From the NCBI GenBank assembly GCA_963576475.1, contig OY754967.1, positions 27,611,095 to 27,675,094 of the forward strand: 64,000 bases of DNA, in the 5' to 3' direction. This document shows positions 1 through 10,544 of the stretch, piece after piece. The first letter of the stretch is position 1. Each line of letters starts with the position of its first letter. This DNA is from Molanna angustata. Lineage: Eukaryota > Arthropoda > Insecta > Trichoptera > Molannidae. The notes beneath the pieces were generated by a model that was given only the letters and a program-made list of their open reading frames with translations, had not been told where the DNA came from and searched no databases. A program made the translations under genes and the position numbers.

Positions 1-479
1 TATATAAGTACATTTTACCCAGGAAAATTTTGGATATTGTTTTCACTCTTTGGTAAATAATTATTTTCAACTGAGTAGAACATTGGCAGAAGTAATTTAA
101 AATAAAGCGTCGGTCAATATCCTTTTTTGTTAGTTAGTTTGGCTTCCAAGTTGTCGATGTAAATAACGACCAATGTATATATATAAATATTCTCACATAT
201 TGTAAAGTATTATTTGTTATCGGGGAAACGAGGAAAAAATGGGCACCACGTACAATAGCTATAAATCCTCTTCTAGCTCGGGTTGCATCATGAATTTTAA
301 GCCCTTTAAATAATGTTGGTAGTACTACACACCTTGATTAATGTACCGAACTCTACATATATGAGATACGATGGCTACTAACTCTATAAATACTCGTAAT
401 ACGTTCACCATTCGTAACAAACAAACGCAACTCGATATTTGATAATAAACAGAACAGAATAATATAAATTAATTCGTGA
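1..479. other. AT-rich stretch without a recognisable gene
   Basis: AT-rich sequence with no open frame of convincing composition and no clear repeat structure. The reading frame of the retrotransposon fragment that follows is closed by a stop codon at 477-479, so this stretch may hold decayed upstream parts of that element, but nothing in it was recognised. Confidence 0.3.
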
Positions 480-821
480 TTTTCCATACAGGGCAAACTA
501 AATTGCAAACTAATTTCAGCCGAACTGTTCAAAAAACTTGACATCCTAGACATACCACAGTTATATGCTAAAAACATTTGCATTTATATCTATTCACACC
601 TTAACGACTTCCAATCGACCCAAACTACACGTCAGAGTAGACAGACTAGACAAGCAAATATACAGATACCGAAAACCAAGTTGACTTATGGACAAAGAAA
701 TTTTCATTTCCTTGGAGTAAAAATTTTCAATTTGCTTCCAATTGAATTGAAGAAAACTACAAATATAAACAGCTTTAAATGTGGATTAAAGAAGTGGGTA
801 AAAAAACAGATAAGACAGTGA
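480..821 (+). pseudogene. Non-LTR retrotransposon C-terminal fragment
   Basis: An uninterrupted frame of about 113 codons runs from just after a stop at 477-479 to the TGA at 819-821; it has no good ATG, so it is missed by start-dependent ORF calling. The translation has the look of the extreme C-terminus of a jockey/CR1-type reverse transcriptase ORF2: a segment with FKKLDILDIPQLY, a spacer of basic and polar residues, then TYGQRNFHFLGVKIFNLLP and a final basic helix ending near KKWVKKQIRQ. This R-x-F-x-x-x-G...N-x-L-P...F-K pattern is seen at the end of many non-LTR ORF2 proteins. No reverse transcriptase catalytic domain is present. It is a 5'-truncated, dead copy. Clade is undetermined. 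Confidence 0.6.
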
Positions 822-1017
822 TAAATAAACAACTCTACGTTAACATACAATGACACACACGCACACCTAAACAATATACCTATATAATTATTAGCCGTTT
901 CAGAACAGGTTTTTAACCTAGTGAAGCAGTTTACATTCCGCATCTAGTTCTTAAGTATCTTTTTTTGTAAAAATATTGTACTTTGATGTGTACCTGTATA
1001 AAAAAAAACGATATTAA

Positions 1018-1136
1018 TCGTCTCACAGATCCAGACTCAAAATACAATTAAAAACTGTGTCTCCACCGGGAATCGAACCCGGAACCCTTGGATCAGCAGT
1101 CAGATACCCAACCAACTAGGCCACGACGACCGATTA
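1018..1136 (-). repeat. tRNA-like SINE head fragment
   Basis: On the minus strand this holds a tRNA-type internal promoter: an A box in GGCCTAGTTGGTTGGG and a B box in GGGTTCGATTCCCGG, about 35 bases apart, the usual RNA polymerase III arrangement. It cannot be folded convincingly into a functional tRNA, so it is read as a SINE head. A second, half-length relative with the same A box lies at about 50580-50646, and a piece of its start (GTCGTCGTGGCC) recurs at the end of the 76-bp array near 2851. Confidence 0.5.
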
Positions 1137-1195
1137 ATAAAACAAGAAACGAATATATTTTTGATAAGCTTACATTTTGTTCAGTTTTAATTAAA

Positions 1196-2232
1196 CTAGT
1201 TGCATGTAACACATGAGATCCAACTGTCGATAGTGATAGTATGTATAGTTGAAGAATAAGTACCAAACTATAATCCCATAAACACAAATTATTTAATATT
1301 TTAAGATATTTGATTTTCTATACAACACTTGTACCTATATATGTATGTCAAGATAGGATAGTATGGAGGTGAGTCCTTTGATCCTACGCAGAATATGAAA
1401 ACAGCATGATGGTATGTATGTATGTTTGGAGATTAGTATCAAATAATTAGGTTTTCTTAGATATTGTGTTTAGGCGATTGCCATACAAATTGTATGAAGA
1501 AATGTCGTCACTAAATTCAATTTTTATAAAAATTGTTAAAAAAAGTTTGAGATGTGTTAATACATCTTGTGTATTTTTTATAGAAAATTAAATTATCTAG
1601 TAGGGGTGTTTCGGCTTTTTTCGATATTTTTAAAATATTTGGAAATATAGGCAGTTAAACTCATAAATTTATCATAAAAAAAATATTTTTCTTAATAAAA
1701 AATGTTTGAGAAACTCTGGAATTTTTTTGAAAAAATTAATTTGAGATTTTGTATTTGTCTATATTTTGTACCAATTTTCAGCGTTCTAGCTTTTATGGTT
1801 TCTGAGATATATGGAAAAATAAAGTAAAAATTCAATAGTTGATAACCCCTGACTCAAACAAAAATTCGAAATTCTGAGTATAAAAGTATTGTAAGCCTAT
1901 AACTGTTTATATATTCTGAAATTTCGGGCTCTGTAAATTGAGCGGATCAAAAGTTATAAGGGGGGGGGGGGGGGGGACACACACACACACACAGACACAC
2001 ACACACACACACACAGACACACAGACACACGAAATGTTCTACTCCGAATTCTGAGTAAATCCGTGTATGGAACTTATATGCTGCGAAGCCTCTAAGTTGG
2101 TGTTTTTTGACTTCAAAGTTGGAAAAGCCGTGAAAAAAGTAGACCTCTCCATACAATTCTCGCGTATTCTGGCTTGATACATTGTCGATATGTTAAGAGA
2201 ACAAAGTTCTCCTGAACAAATCGACAGTTGGA
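1196..2232 (-). mobile_element. HLN copy A, Helentron-like non-autonomous element
   Basis: First of several ~1-kb copies of the dominant repeat. Read on the minus strand it begins TCCAACTGTCGAT at 2232, followed by an imperfect palindrome (GTCGAT...GAGAAC..GTTCTC...ATCGAC), then a TG microsatellite next to a poly-C run (G run on the plus strand at 1960-1976), an AT-rich body, a second inverted copy ATCGACAGTTGG, a small hairpin CATGTGTTACATG (1203-1215) and the terminus CAACTAG at 1196. It is flanked by T on both sides. Inverted subterminal repeats, a microsatellite block, a 3' hairpin and T-T insertion are together the known architecture of Helentron-derived elements such as DINE-1. No coding capacity seen. 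Confidence 0.65.
1960..2035. repeat. Poly-G and CA microsatellite inside HLN copy A
   Basis: A 17-base G run at 1960-1976 is followed by an interrupted CA repeat to about 2030. It sits at the same position as the microsatellite in other HLN copies, so it is part of the element rather than chance sequence; its length varies greatly between copies. Confidence 0.9.
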
Positions 2233-2385
2233 ATATCTAAATGTTTTGAATATGTTGTGAATTAACCTCCATAATATTTTTGAAATGTACAGTGATTTGA
2301 ATATGCCTCGGTCAAAATTGGGAGGCCGATCAAATACACAATAAACGAAGTTATCAGTATTTGTAACGACGTGTAAAATGTGGTA

Positions 2386-2841
2386 GCAATATAAGGAAAG
2401 CAGACCCCAGAATCAGACAAATCCAACGAGTCAGATGCGAACAATCGAGTTACGTATGTTAGTAATATAAGGAAAGCAGACCCCAGAATCAGACAAATCC
2501 AACGAGTCAGATGCGAACAATCGAGTTACGTATGTTAGTAATATAAGGAAAGCAGACCCCAGAATCAGACAAATCCAACGAGTCAGATGCGAACAATCGA
2601 GTTACGTATGTTAGCAATATAAGGAAAACATACCCCAGAATCAGACAAATCCAACGAGTCAGATGCGAACAATCGAGTTACGTATGTTAGTAATATAAGG
2701 AAAGCAGACCCCAGAATCAGACAAATCCAACGAGTCAGATGCGAACAATCGAGTTACGTAGGTTAGCAATATAAGGAAAGCAGACCCCAGAATCAGACAA
2801 ATCCAACGAGTCAGATGCGAACAATCGAGTTACGTATGTTA
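2386..2841 (+). repeat. Tandem array, six units of 76 bp
   Basis: Six head-to-tail copies of a 76-bp unit beginning G(T/C)AATATAAGGAAAGCAG start at 2386, 2462, 2538, 2614, 2690 and 2766, and the array ends at 2841. The spacing is exactly 76 each time. Units differ at only a few bases (GTAAT/GCAAT at the start, AAACATACC in the fourth, GTAGG at the end of the fifth), so the array looks recently expanded. No reading frame of interest runs through it. It ends abruptly against TTTTTTGGCCACGACGAC, which resembles the SINE head start near 1120-1133. Confidence 0.95.
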
Positions 2842-3312
2842 GTTTTTTGGCCACGACGACGAATAATATACCGGGGTTAATGATCAAGGGATGTAGGTAT
2901 TGTAATATGAGCATGATGAATTTTGTGGCGAAACAAAAGTCAAATTGAAATTACTTTAGTGAAAATGTTTAGCGAGATAAGGAAAATAAATTTGCCGAGT
3001 GAATTATTACATACATATTTATACGTTCATTTTATTATTAACAAAACTCGAAGTATGTTAACACTACGAGTTTGTTAATTTACCAGTTTTAGAAACTTGG
3101 TTATAAAGGTAACAACACTGTACTAGGAATGATGAATAAATTATTATCCCACTACACGTGTTGCAAAAAAAAATCAACATTAAGGCTTTAATTATTTACT
3201 ACTATGTATTTCGTTCGCTTTTATTTTTATTTTACTTAACCAACGTATGTATGGGGTGTTCTTTGTATGAAATTCATGATCCTGGTTCCAATATTTTTTT
3301 CAGTGTAATCAA
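2842..3312. other. AT-rich stretch, nothing recognised
   Basis: Apart from the SINE-like words at its left edge (about 2849-2866), no gene, repeat structure or regulatory site could be supported here. Confidence 0.3.
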
Positions 3313-3496
3313 GGGGGCAAGTCCGGTCAAACTGTGAAATCAAAACTATCATGATTACCCATACCATGGATATAATTATCATATTGAGATCTATAAGATC
3401 TTTAGACAAAATAGAACTCCTAACGATAATTATACCTATTCATGATATGGGTAATCAAGAGGAAATTGATATCACAGTTTCACCGGATTTGCCCCC
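3313..3496. mobile_element. Fold-back MITE, copy 1
   Basis: About 184 bp with long imperfect inverted arms. The left arm starts GGGGGCAAGTCCGGTCAAAC and contains CATGATTACCCATA; the right arm contains TATGGGTAATCA and ends CACCGGATTTGCCCCC. The whole unit can fold back on itself. A second, longer copy lies at 5125-5504. The element family is not identified and target-site duplications are obscured by G/C runs at both ends. The 64-residue open frame across it (3351-3545) is a by-product of the repeat. Confidence 0.75.
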
Positions 3497-3990
3497 CCCC
3501 AGGCTAGATTTTAATATCGAAAGTCATATGAAAATGAGTGTTTAGTGAGAGATATTTTAAAAATTATGGTACAAATTTAAATTAAATTTATTTTGCTGAA
3601 AATCCTATTAAAATTTTTTGCAAATTATCACCACAGCTCGCAAAAAAATGGGTAGGTACTATGATTGGCTCAGTGAATGTGAATAACAAATAAAAAATGC
3701 ATAACACGATTTGTTACTCATGACGCCCTCTAGATTAGTAATTTCGCCACCGTGGATAAAAAATAAAAAAAATGAATAAAATATTCACACTCGATGAAAA
3801 GAAGAAAATTGTAGAGGGTCATCGCTTTGTAATTATAATGGCTTTATGAAAATATATATTACAAATATAAAATAACAAATTACTTAGTTGTCGTTCTATA
3901 AAATTTAAATGATTATCAATGCGTTTCGTGCAAGGCACATCGTCAGAATAATGCCAGGAACGTGTCGATAGTCAATTAAAATTAATATAA
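3497..3990. other. AT-rich stretch, nothing recognised
   Basis: No open frame, inverted repeat or tandem repeat stood out. Composition is uniformly AT-rich. Confidence 0.3.
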
Positions 3991-5011
3991 CTAGTTGCAT
4001 GTAACACATGAGATCCAACTGTCGATAGCGATAGTATGTATAGTTGAAGAATATGTACCAAACTATAAACCCATAAATACAAATTATTGAATATTTTCAG
4101 ATATTTTGTTTTCTATACAACATATATTATGTAGGTATGTATGTCAAGATAGGATAGTATGGAGGAAGTTCCTTTTTTCCTACCCAGAATATGAAAATAG
4201 CATGATGGTATGTATGTTTGGAGATGAAGTATCAAACTATTAAGTCTTCTTACGTATTGTATATAGGCGACTGCCATACAAAATGTATGAAGCGATGTCG
4301 TCACTAAATTCAATTTTTAAAAAAATTGTTAAAAAAAATTGAGATCTTCTACTACAATGTTAATATTTTTTATAGAAAATTAAATTATCTAGTTGGGGTG
4401 TTTCGGCTTTTTTCGATAATTGTATAAGTTTTGGAAATATAGGCAGTTAACTCATAAATTTATCTTAAAAAAAATATTTTTCTTAATAAAAAATGTTTGA
4501 GAAACCCTGGAATTTTTTTGAAAAAATTAATTTGAGATTTTTATTTTTCTATGTTTGTACCAATTTTCAGCGTTCTAGCTTTTATGGTTTCTGAGATATA
4601 TGGAAAAATAAAATAAAAATTCAAAAGTTGATAACCCCTGACTGAAACAAAAATTCAAAATTCTGAGTATAAAAGTTTTGTAGGCCTATAACTGTTTATA
4701 TATTCTGAAATTTTGGGCTCTTTAAATTGAGCGGATGAAAAGTTATAAGGGGGGGACGGACACACACACAGACACACACACAGACACACACACACACACA
4801 CAGACACACGAAATGTTCTACTCCGAATTCTGAGTAAATCCGTGTATGGAACATATATGCTGCGAAGCCTCTAAGTTGGTGTATTTTGACTTCAAAGTTG
4901 GAAAAGCCGTGAAAAAAGTAGACCTCTCCATACAATTCTCGCGTATTCTGGCTTGATACATTGTCGATATGTTAAGAGAACAAAGTTCTCCTGAACAAAT
5001 CGACAGTTGGA
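3991..5011 (-). mobile_element. HLN copy B
   Basis: Second full-length copy, same orientation as copy A. It runs from the CTAG terminus at 3991 with the hairpin GCATGTAACACATG beside it to GACAGTTGGA at 5011. The CA microsatellite lies at about 4753-4808. Both boundaries abut T in element orientation, matching copy A, and the flanking sequence beyond both ends is unrelated to copy A, which fixes the element limits. Confidence 0.65.
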
Positions 5012-5124
5012 AAACGTTTTATTTGAACGAAATAATATATCCCTGTAACAAGATCACTATACATTCCCATAAATGTCTCAAACTAAGTATAAATGCATGT
5101 GTGTAAACGAAATCAATGTGGGGT

Positions 5125-5504
5125 GGGGGGGGGGGGGGCAAGTCCGGTAAAACGGTGGAATCAAAACCCCCATGATGACCCATATCGTGATGGTTTTAAT
5201 TCTACATTTGTACCAGACTTTACCCCCTAATCTATACTAAATTTAAATAGCAACTCACTGTTGTGAGTCGCATTTATATAAAGTAAACAAATTTACTGTG
5301 AATATTTGTGTAATGTGTAGAAAAAATTGTCATAATTTAATACTGGGGAACAAGTCTACCTATATCATGGATATAATGATCATATTGAGTTCTATAAAAT
5401 TTTAATATATTATACATAGTAGGTACTCAGGACAATTATATCCATATCATGATATGGGTTATCATGAGGGTTTTGATTTCGCCATTTGACCGGACATGCC
5501 CCCC
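5125..5504. mobile_element. Fold-back MITE, copy 2
   Basis: Relative of the MITE at 3313. It starts with a G run then GGGGCAAGTCCGGTAAAAC and ends with TTGACCGGACATGCCCCCC. Inner arm words such as ATATCATGATATGGGTTATC are shared with copy 1. It is about 190 bp longer because of extra, partly self-similar sequence in the left half, including a second CAGACTTTACCCCC end-like word near 5214-5228, which suggests a nested or duplicated end. Confidence 0.7.
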
Positions 5505-5575
5505 ATGACTGTCATCGATTTTGTTTTTGAAAATGGAACCACAATTTTTTTTTTTGTGATCCTTGAATTTATAAA

Positions 5576-5936
5576 TTTATGCTGAGGTGGGCAGGTGGGG
5601 TGACGAAGCTAGATAAAATTCGTAATGAATTAATAAGAGGAAGCTTTGGAGTAGCCCCCATACCAGAAAAACTTACAGAAAGCCGACTCAGATGGTATGG
5701 ACATGTAATGAGGAGGCAAAACGATCATGTGGTGCTGCTCTGCTCTAGCACTCCCAGAAAGCAGAAAAGGAAAGGGACGTCCAATATCCACGTGGTGGGG
5801 CAATATGAGGAAGCTCATGGATAAAGCCCACATCCCAACCCGCCACGATCCAACCCAACACGATCATCGTGGCGCCAAAGGATTAGGAGAGCCGACCCTA
5901 CCTAAAGTGGGATAAGGCAAAGAAAAAGAAGAAGAA
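5576..5936 (+). pseudogene. 5'-truncated LINE 3' end with target-site duplication
   Basis: The frame from 5579 encodes the last part of a non-LTR ORF2: MLRWAGGVTKLDKIRN, then RLRWYGHVMRR, then in shifted frames a Gly-Arg-Pro-rich segment. These motifs are typical of the C-terminal tail of an abundant arthropod LINE group usually annotated as endonuclease-reverse transcriptase; RTE-like placement is an inference. The 3' end is an A- and GAA-rich tail at 5921-5936. An 18-bp direct repeat GATCCTTGAATTTATAAA flanks the insert at 5558-5575 and 5937-5954: a clear target-site duplication, so the copy arose by target-primed reverse transcription and was 5'-truncated at birth. At least one frameshift separates the segments. 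Confidence 0.75.
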
Positions 5937-5954
5937 GATCCTTGAATTTATAAA

Positions 5955-6403
5955 ACGTATTAAAAGCCTTTTCATGTTGCCAACAAATAAAAAAAAATAA
6001 TGTTTATCTCTGTTTTATGATATAATCAATTTTGTTCAAATGTTTTATACCAGTATTTTTGAGTTATATTTTATGAAAATAATTTATATTTATGTATGTA
6101 AAAACACTTAAGTTAGTTATTTAGTTTATACTGTTTACGTTGGTTTTCATTACACCTGGATACCTTTGCCGGTCGTGACTTGGAAGTGTTTCAATATACC
6201 ACATAGTCGTAGTAGTGTGGACGAAGGGTAAACAAGTCGGAAATCGGAAAGTAATTAAAGCGCTGAAACGTAAGACGGCCAGGACGAAATGATTAGGTTG
6301 TGGTCAAAACTAAACTCCAATACCTACATACCTTTACTACATTTTCCTTCTTCTTGAAATTATGAGAATACCTGAATGCATTTTTATTGTTTAGGTACAA
6401 TAT
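5955..6403. other. AT-rich stretch with one transposon-end-like word
   Basis: Mostly featureless. At about 6293-6324 the words GGTTGTGGTCAAAACTAAAC resemble the left terminus of the terminal-repeat family seen at 12300, 53780 and 63870 (GGTTGTGGCCAAC). Confidence 0.35.
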
Positions 6404-7589
6404 TTAAGGCTAGCGTCCATGAAGGCGCAGTGGACGGATCGGACGGAGCGCATCACAAGTCTGATGGATTTTTTTGTGGTAGTGCGTCCACAGAGACGCA
6501 CCAATCGGATTACCGACACAATTGTCATTTGGATTCGCTGACAATCAATAGTAAATGGAAATACACAAATGATTATTTTTTCGGCTTAGTAATCGCATGC
6601 TCGTCTTTTACATGAATGTATTCAATCAAAATATTCAATGAAATAAAAATAATGAAAATAATTACCGTTCATTATTTCAGTCACTGGCATTATTCCAAAA
6701 TTGTTAATACGTAATTTAGATATTATAGATTTATCGAAAATCTAATAATAAAAATGCAAAAAACGGTAATAATGAATACATGTAGAATCGTTAAAGATTT
6801 TTTAAACGTTAATATTCGGGAATCAGTAGGGTTGTTAGGTAGTATAGAGACCTCCTCAGAGCCTAATCCTTTGATATGTTAAGTATCTGGATGGGTGAAC
6901 CATTCCTAATTGAAAGCTTGATGATGCGTTTGTTGCATTTTATTTCGCTCTTTTAAATAATTTACAATTTACGCATTGACCTGCTAATTCTTTTGAGGAA
7001 GTGTATAATGGCAATAATAATAATTGAGTGTTATTATTTGTAGTACTTAATTGTTATTAATATCATTAGTAAATCGGCCAGCCTCGTACAAATAGCCTTT
7101 TCTAGGAAATACATATCTTAATGCCAAATTTCATCCAAATTCTTACAGTCATTTTCGCGTGATTGAGTAACAAAAATTCAAACGTTTGAATCTATAATAT
7201 AATTGAAATATTTCCACTATCTAACTACGTAAAAACGATGAAAATATTCATAAAAAAATGCCATTTCCATAAAAAAGGCGATATAACATCACCGTAGGAA
7301 ATGTACATACAAAAATGACAGTTCCGTTCGGATTTTTGCCTCAACTAGCAACGGCGCGCGGCATTGCGTTGGCATTTCGACGATCCGATGAGCACGCTCC
7401 GTCCGCTGCCGATCAGTGGATACACTTGTATGAATTCCTATACAAAGAATTCTAAAAACCGTTTGATGCGCTCCGTCCGCTGCCGATCAGTGGACGCACT
7501 TGTATGAATTCCTGTACAAAGAATTCTAAAATCCATCTGATGCGCTCCGTCCGCTCCATCTGCTGCGCCTGTATTGACGTTAGCCTTAA
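6404..7589. mobile_element. DNA transposon with ~50-bp inverted ends, TTAA or TAA target
   Basis: The left end (TTAAGGCTAGCGTCC... to GGACGGAGCGCATCA at about 6455) and the right end (TGATGCGCTCCGTCC... to GACGTTAGCCTTAA at 7589) are inverted copies over roughly 50 bp at about 80% by eye. Both ends abut TTAA, so the target duplication could be TTAA or a 3-bp TTA/TAA; the GGC-starting ends fit a PIF/Harbinger-like non-autonomous element better than piggyBac, but this is inference. No transposase frame is visible inside. The right subterminal region carries tandem copies of a 74-bp unit, listed separately. Confidence 0.65.
7392..7565 (+). repeat. 74-bp subterminal tandem repeat
   Basis: GCTCCGTCCGCTGCCG recurs at 7396 and 7470 and, shortened, at 7544, giving a 74-bp period over about 2.3 units. 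Each unit repeats the inner part of the transposon's right inverted end followed by GATCAGTGGA and a short palindromic GAATTC segment. The left end has only one such unit. Confidence 0.85.
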
Positions 7590-7626
7590 CTACACGTAAT
7601 GACACTTCATATAACACACAATAGAT

Positions 7627-8366
7627 TTTTACTCTCCACTACAATGAAATAGTGGAGAGTCACGGTTTCTTTTTACACTTCAAAAGTTTTCTATCAATTT
7701 CTCAACAGGTAACATATAGAGAGTGTACACTATGAGTTAGGTCGTGATGTATTTGTATTTATGGCGTATGCTGTATGCTTCTTGTGTCTTCTCTGTAGCC
7801 CGAACAATTCTGATCGATTTCTTATTCACATCATATGTATGTGTAAAGTACATATAACTAGAGCTAATTATTATACCATAGACAACCGTTAATTTCTTAT
7901 CCATGATTTCATCATTTATGTTGCTTTTTTATGTCCTCTCTACCGTCCAAGGTAAACGTCCTATTGACATATTGATATCATATAATATGTAAAGTCTATA
8001 AACTAAAAACCGATAAGTTTTTTTATAGTTTTTAATTTCGTGTGTATGATTTCATCTGTCAACATTTTTAAAATGTTACTTTGTGGTCAGTTTTTTTGGC
8101 CTTGATTAATTACCTACTTATTGTTTTATGGTCATATTAGTAAATAATGCTGCTATTGTCCCAAATAATTAAAAACTATTACCGATAAAAAAATATCTTA
8201 TCCAATATAGTAAAAAAACAATACGAAACATACAATAATTGACAATAATATATGTTAGAAGGACTTTTCCTGGACTAGGACACGAAAAGCAGCAATACTA
8301 GTCACTTCCATCAAATTTGTGAAATCATGACTCTCCACCATTACATAGTTGTGGAGGGTAAAAATA
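7627..8366. mobile_element. Two outward-facing termini of the GTGGAGAGTAAAAA family
   Basis: At 7627 lies TTTTTACTCTCCACTACAA with an adjacent inverted GTGGAGAGT; at 8330-8366 lies ACTCTCCACC...GTGGAGGGTAAAAA. Both are the same terminus seen at 12700, 21495, 59490 and 63284, pointing in opposite directions. The 700 bp between them is AT-rich with no recognised frame. This may be an element with both ends of the same type or two truncated copies. Confidence 0.45.
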
Positions 8367-9669
8367 AACTGTTTAAAGATCATGGAACGAAGTTACGGCG
8401 ACCAATTTCCCATTTTTCAGTCATGTTACGTACTTACGGCTATTATGGAATAATTATATAGGTGTTTAGATTCTAGTCACGAGTTGGCCCATGTCGGGCT
8501 GTACGGTGGGATTTTATTGTTACGTGCACGTTTTGATGGGCATTAATAAACATTGAATCTGTTCAAAAGCTCTCAATAAATCAGGATTAATGTAATCCAA
8601 CGCGTATTCACCAACATTCAAGAATGGTGCTTATTGTTGTTTAAAGGCGTTACTTAAAAACCGTGGATTTAGGTTGGATATCAGATCAATGATTATTTTC
8701 TTTGATTTATCACAGATCTCTTTGTCCTTATCATGAGTGAGTTATTTGATCCGATTGGTCTCCGAGTGACGATAACTGATTATATTTTGAAGCGTGCTGA
8801 GGAATGATGTTGGGTGAGGAATTTGAGAAGGGGTTAAGACAGTGGTGGATACAATTATTATTTTTTATGATGAAGATATTAATAATAAGTTTCAGGCTGT
8901 TGTTTGCAATTTGTAACATTTTTTAGACTTCATCGCATTGAAAAAATAAAGGACACGGTAAATCTATAATCGAAAATTTAATCTTAAACTCGTTACAACA
9001 TAAAATAATAATGTATTTCATAAAGCATATGCAATAATAAAATAATGCGCAATAATGCGCATATGCAATAATAAAAATATATTCGATTATTTCATAAAGC
9101 TTAAATATGATGAAATTCTGAAAAATATGCAGCAATATTCAACAAAATGAAAATTTTGAAATTAATAAATTGTAAATATCAGCACAGTTGTTTGGGATCA
9201 TAAATATAATATACGAGTATATATATATATATATGAACTAAAGTATTGGTAATACTTTTTAGATATGTGTAGGAATTTACTCCAGAGAGTTCTCGCGAAA
9301 AAAAGCGTATTTCCAATATTTTGTTCGACAACTTATTTTAATAAAATAATAATATTGGGTATATTATCTTGTTTTTTCTACAACGAAAAAATATTTCAAT
9401 ATGCTGTTTTCAAAATAATATTTGCATCACACGCGTATCTTGTAACATTGATCATAACATAACCAATATTTATGTGACATATTAAAGAAAGGAGACATAT
9501 ACATTGGTAAATAAACATTAACATACAAATACGGTTGTTATTAAAAAAAAATAAGCCTAATCTCCTTGTGTTAATTTTTAACGTATTCGTATTTTACGAG
9601 TTTTGCAGATAATATTTAAATGTATCAGTATATAAGAAATTTATCAGTTTATCGATTGAAAATTCACAA
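8367..9669. other. AT-rich stretch, no gene recognised
   Basis: Contains a short TA microsatellite at about 9219-9234 and a local duplication of GCAATAATGCGCATATGCAA words near 9030-9075. The small open frames at 8731-9135 and 9265-9462 have AT-driven composition and no recognisable motif. Confidence 0.3.
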
Positions 9670-10022
9670 AAAAGGAGAGAGGATCTGTGGAAACAGGACC
9701 TTGGAGCGGGGCTGTGGATGCATCCACGTGAGGGTATCCCAATAGGAGAAGACCTTCCCTACTGTATATGGACTACCCTCAACAGATTAAGGGTCGGTGT
9801 CACACGATGTCGAGTGAACCTCGCAAGGTGGGGGTACCTCTCTGAAGATGACACTCTATGTGACTGCGGCGTAACCCAGGAAGAGAGTCACCTTCTGATA
9901 TGTCCACTTATGGGGGAAGGATGCACCCCTGGTGACACAATTATGGCAAACGACAAGGCGATAGCAGTCGCCGCATATTGGAGTGGCAGGGTTTGAACCA
10001 GCCGGACACGTAAAGTAAGTAA
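9670..10022 (+). pseudogene. AAGT-tailed non-LTR retrotransposon C-terminus, copy 1
   Basis: An open frame of about 109 codons ends at the TGA at 9994-9996. It carries DLWKQDLGAGLW, LNRLRVGVTRCRVNLARWG and a Cys/His cluster CDCG-x5-ESHLLIC, the zinc-knuckle-like ending typical of jockey/R1/I-type ORF2 proteins downstream of the reverse transcriptase or RNase H region. Nothing upstream of 9670 continues the frame, so it is 5'-truncated. After the stop, a short 3' UTR ends in AAAGTAAGTAAGT at about 10010-10022, a simple tail shared with the copy at 29664 and the relative at 52036-52300. The frame is intact, suggesting a fairly young insertion. Confidence 0.7.
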
Positions 10023-10382
10023 GTTTATAAGATTCATGTTTTTAATTCAAAAATATGTTCACAGAGCAAATAATAAACTGACAAATATATTATGACAACG
10101 AACTGGCTACCAACTTTTGTTATCAGTTTATCTATTTATTACTGTACTGTTTGGCTGTGTGCACAAAACATTTGGTTGCACAAAACTGTAGTCACTATAA
10201 TTCGGTTAGTTAACATGAAATTTTCTAACTATTAACAATTTTTTTTCAATGTACGACTTTAGGCTAGGTACCTACCCCAAACACATTAAAGTTTTACACA
10301 TAAATCGGAAAATAATACCACACTTATATTATATAACAGTGAAAGTATTTGCTTTTCGAAATTTAAATCCCTTTGTTAATAA

Positions 10383-10525
10383 GATGGGTCGATGGCAGAG
10401 TTCGAATCCTGTCTCGACCGATTTCGTTCACCTATAGCACAAGCATTTATGCTTATTTTACGGAACGTAGGAAGATGTATATATAGGTACTTGTTAAACA
10501 AGAACATATTCATTTTTTTTTAAAT
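10383..10525 (+). repeat. tRNA-derived SINE (family S2), partial head
   Basis: Starts GGGTCGATGGCAGAGTTCGAATCC, where the A-box word and the B box have been fused by an internal deletion, and continues into the S2 body: TTCGTTCACCTATAGCAC, GCATTTATGCTTA, GTAGGAAGATGTATATAT, and a T-rich end. The same body is found at 11779, 28569, 53318 and, inverted, at 25470. Confidence 0.6.
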
Positions 10526-10544
10526 GTACTTTTTACGCCTTTTT

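Noticed and set aside
353..943. Minus-strand ORFs of 76 and 79 codons
   Set aside because: Shadows of the plus-strand retrotransposon frame at 480-821.
1054..1130. Possible tRNA gene on the minus strand
   Set aside because: A and B boxes are good, but a full cloverleaf with a convincing anticodon stem and acceptor stem could not be drawn; a related truncated copy exists at 50579, so a SINE head is the better reading. tRNAscan-SE would settle it.
2386..2841. CRISPR-like array
   Set aside because: The 76-bp units are contiguous with no unique spacers, and the DNA is eukaryotic.
6376..6615. 79-codon ORF at the left end of the 1.2-kb transposon
   Set aside because: It runs across the inverted end and its composition reflects that repeat; no transposase motif.
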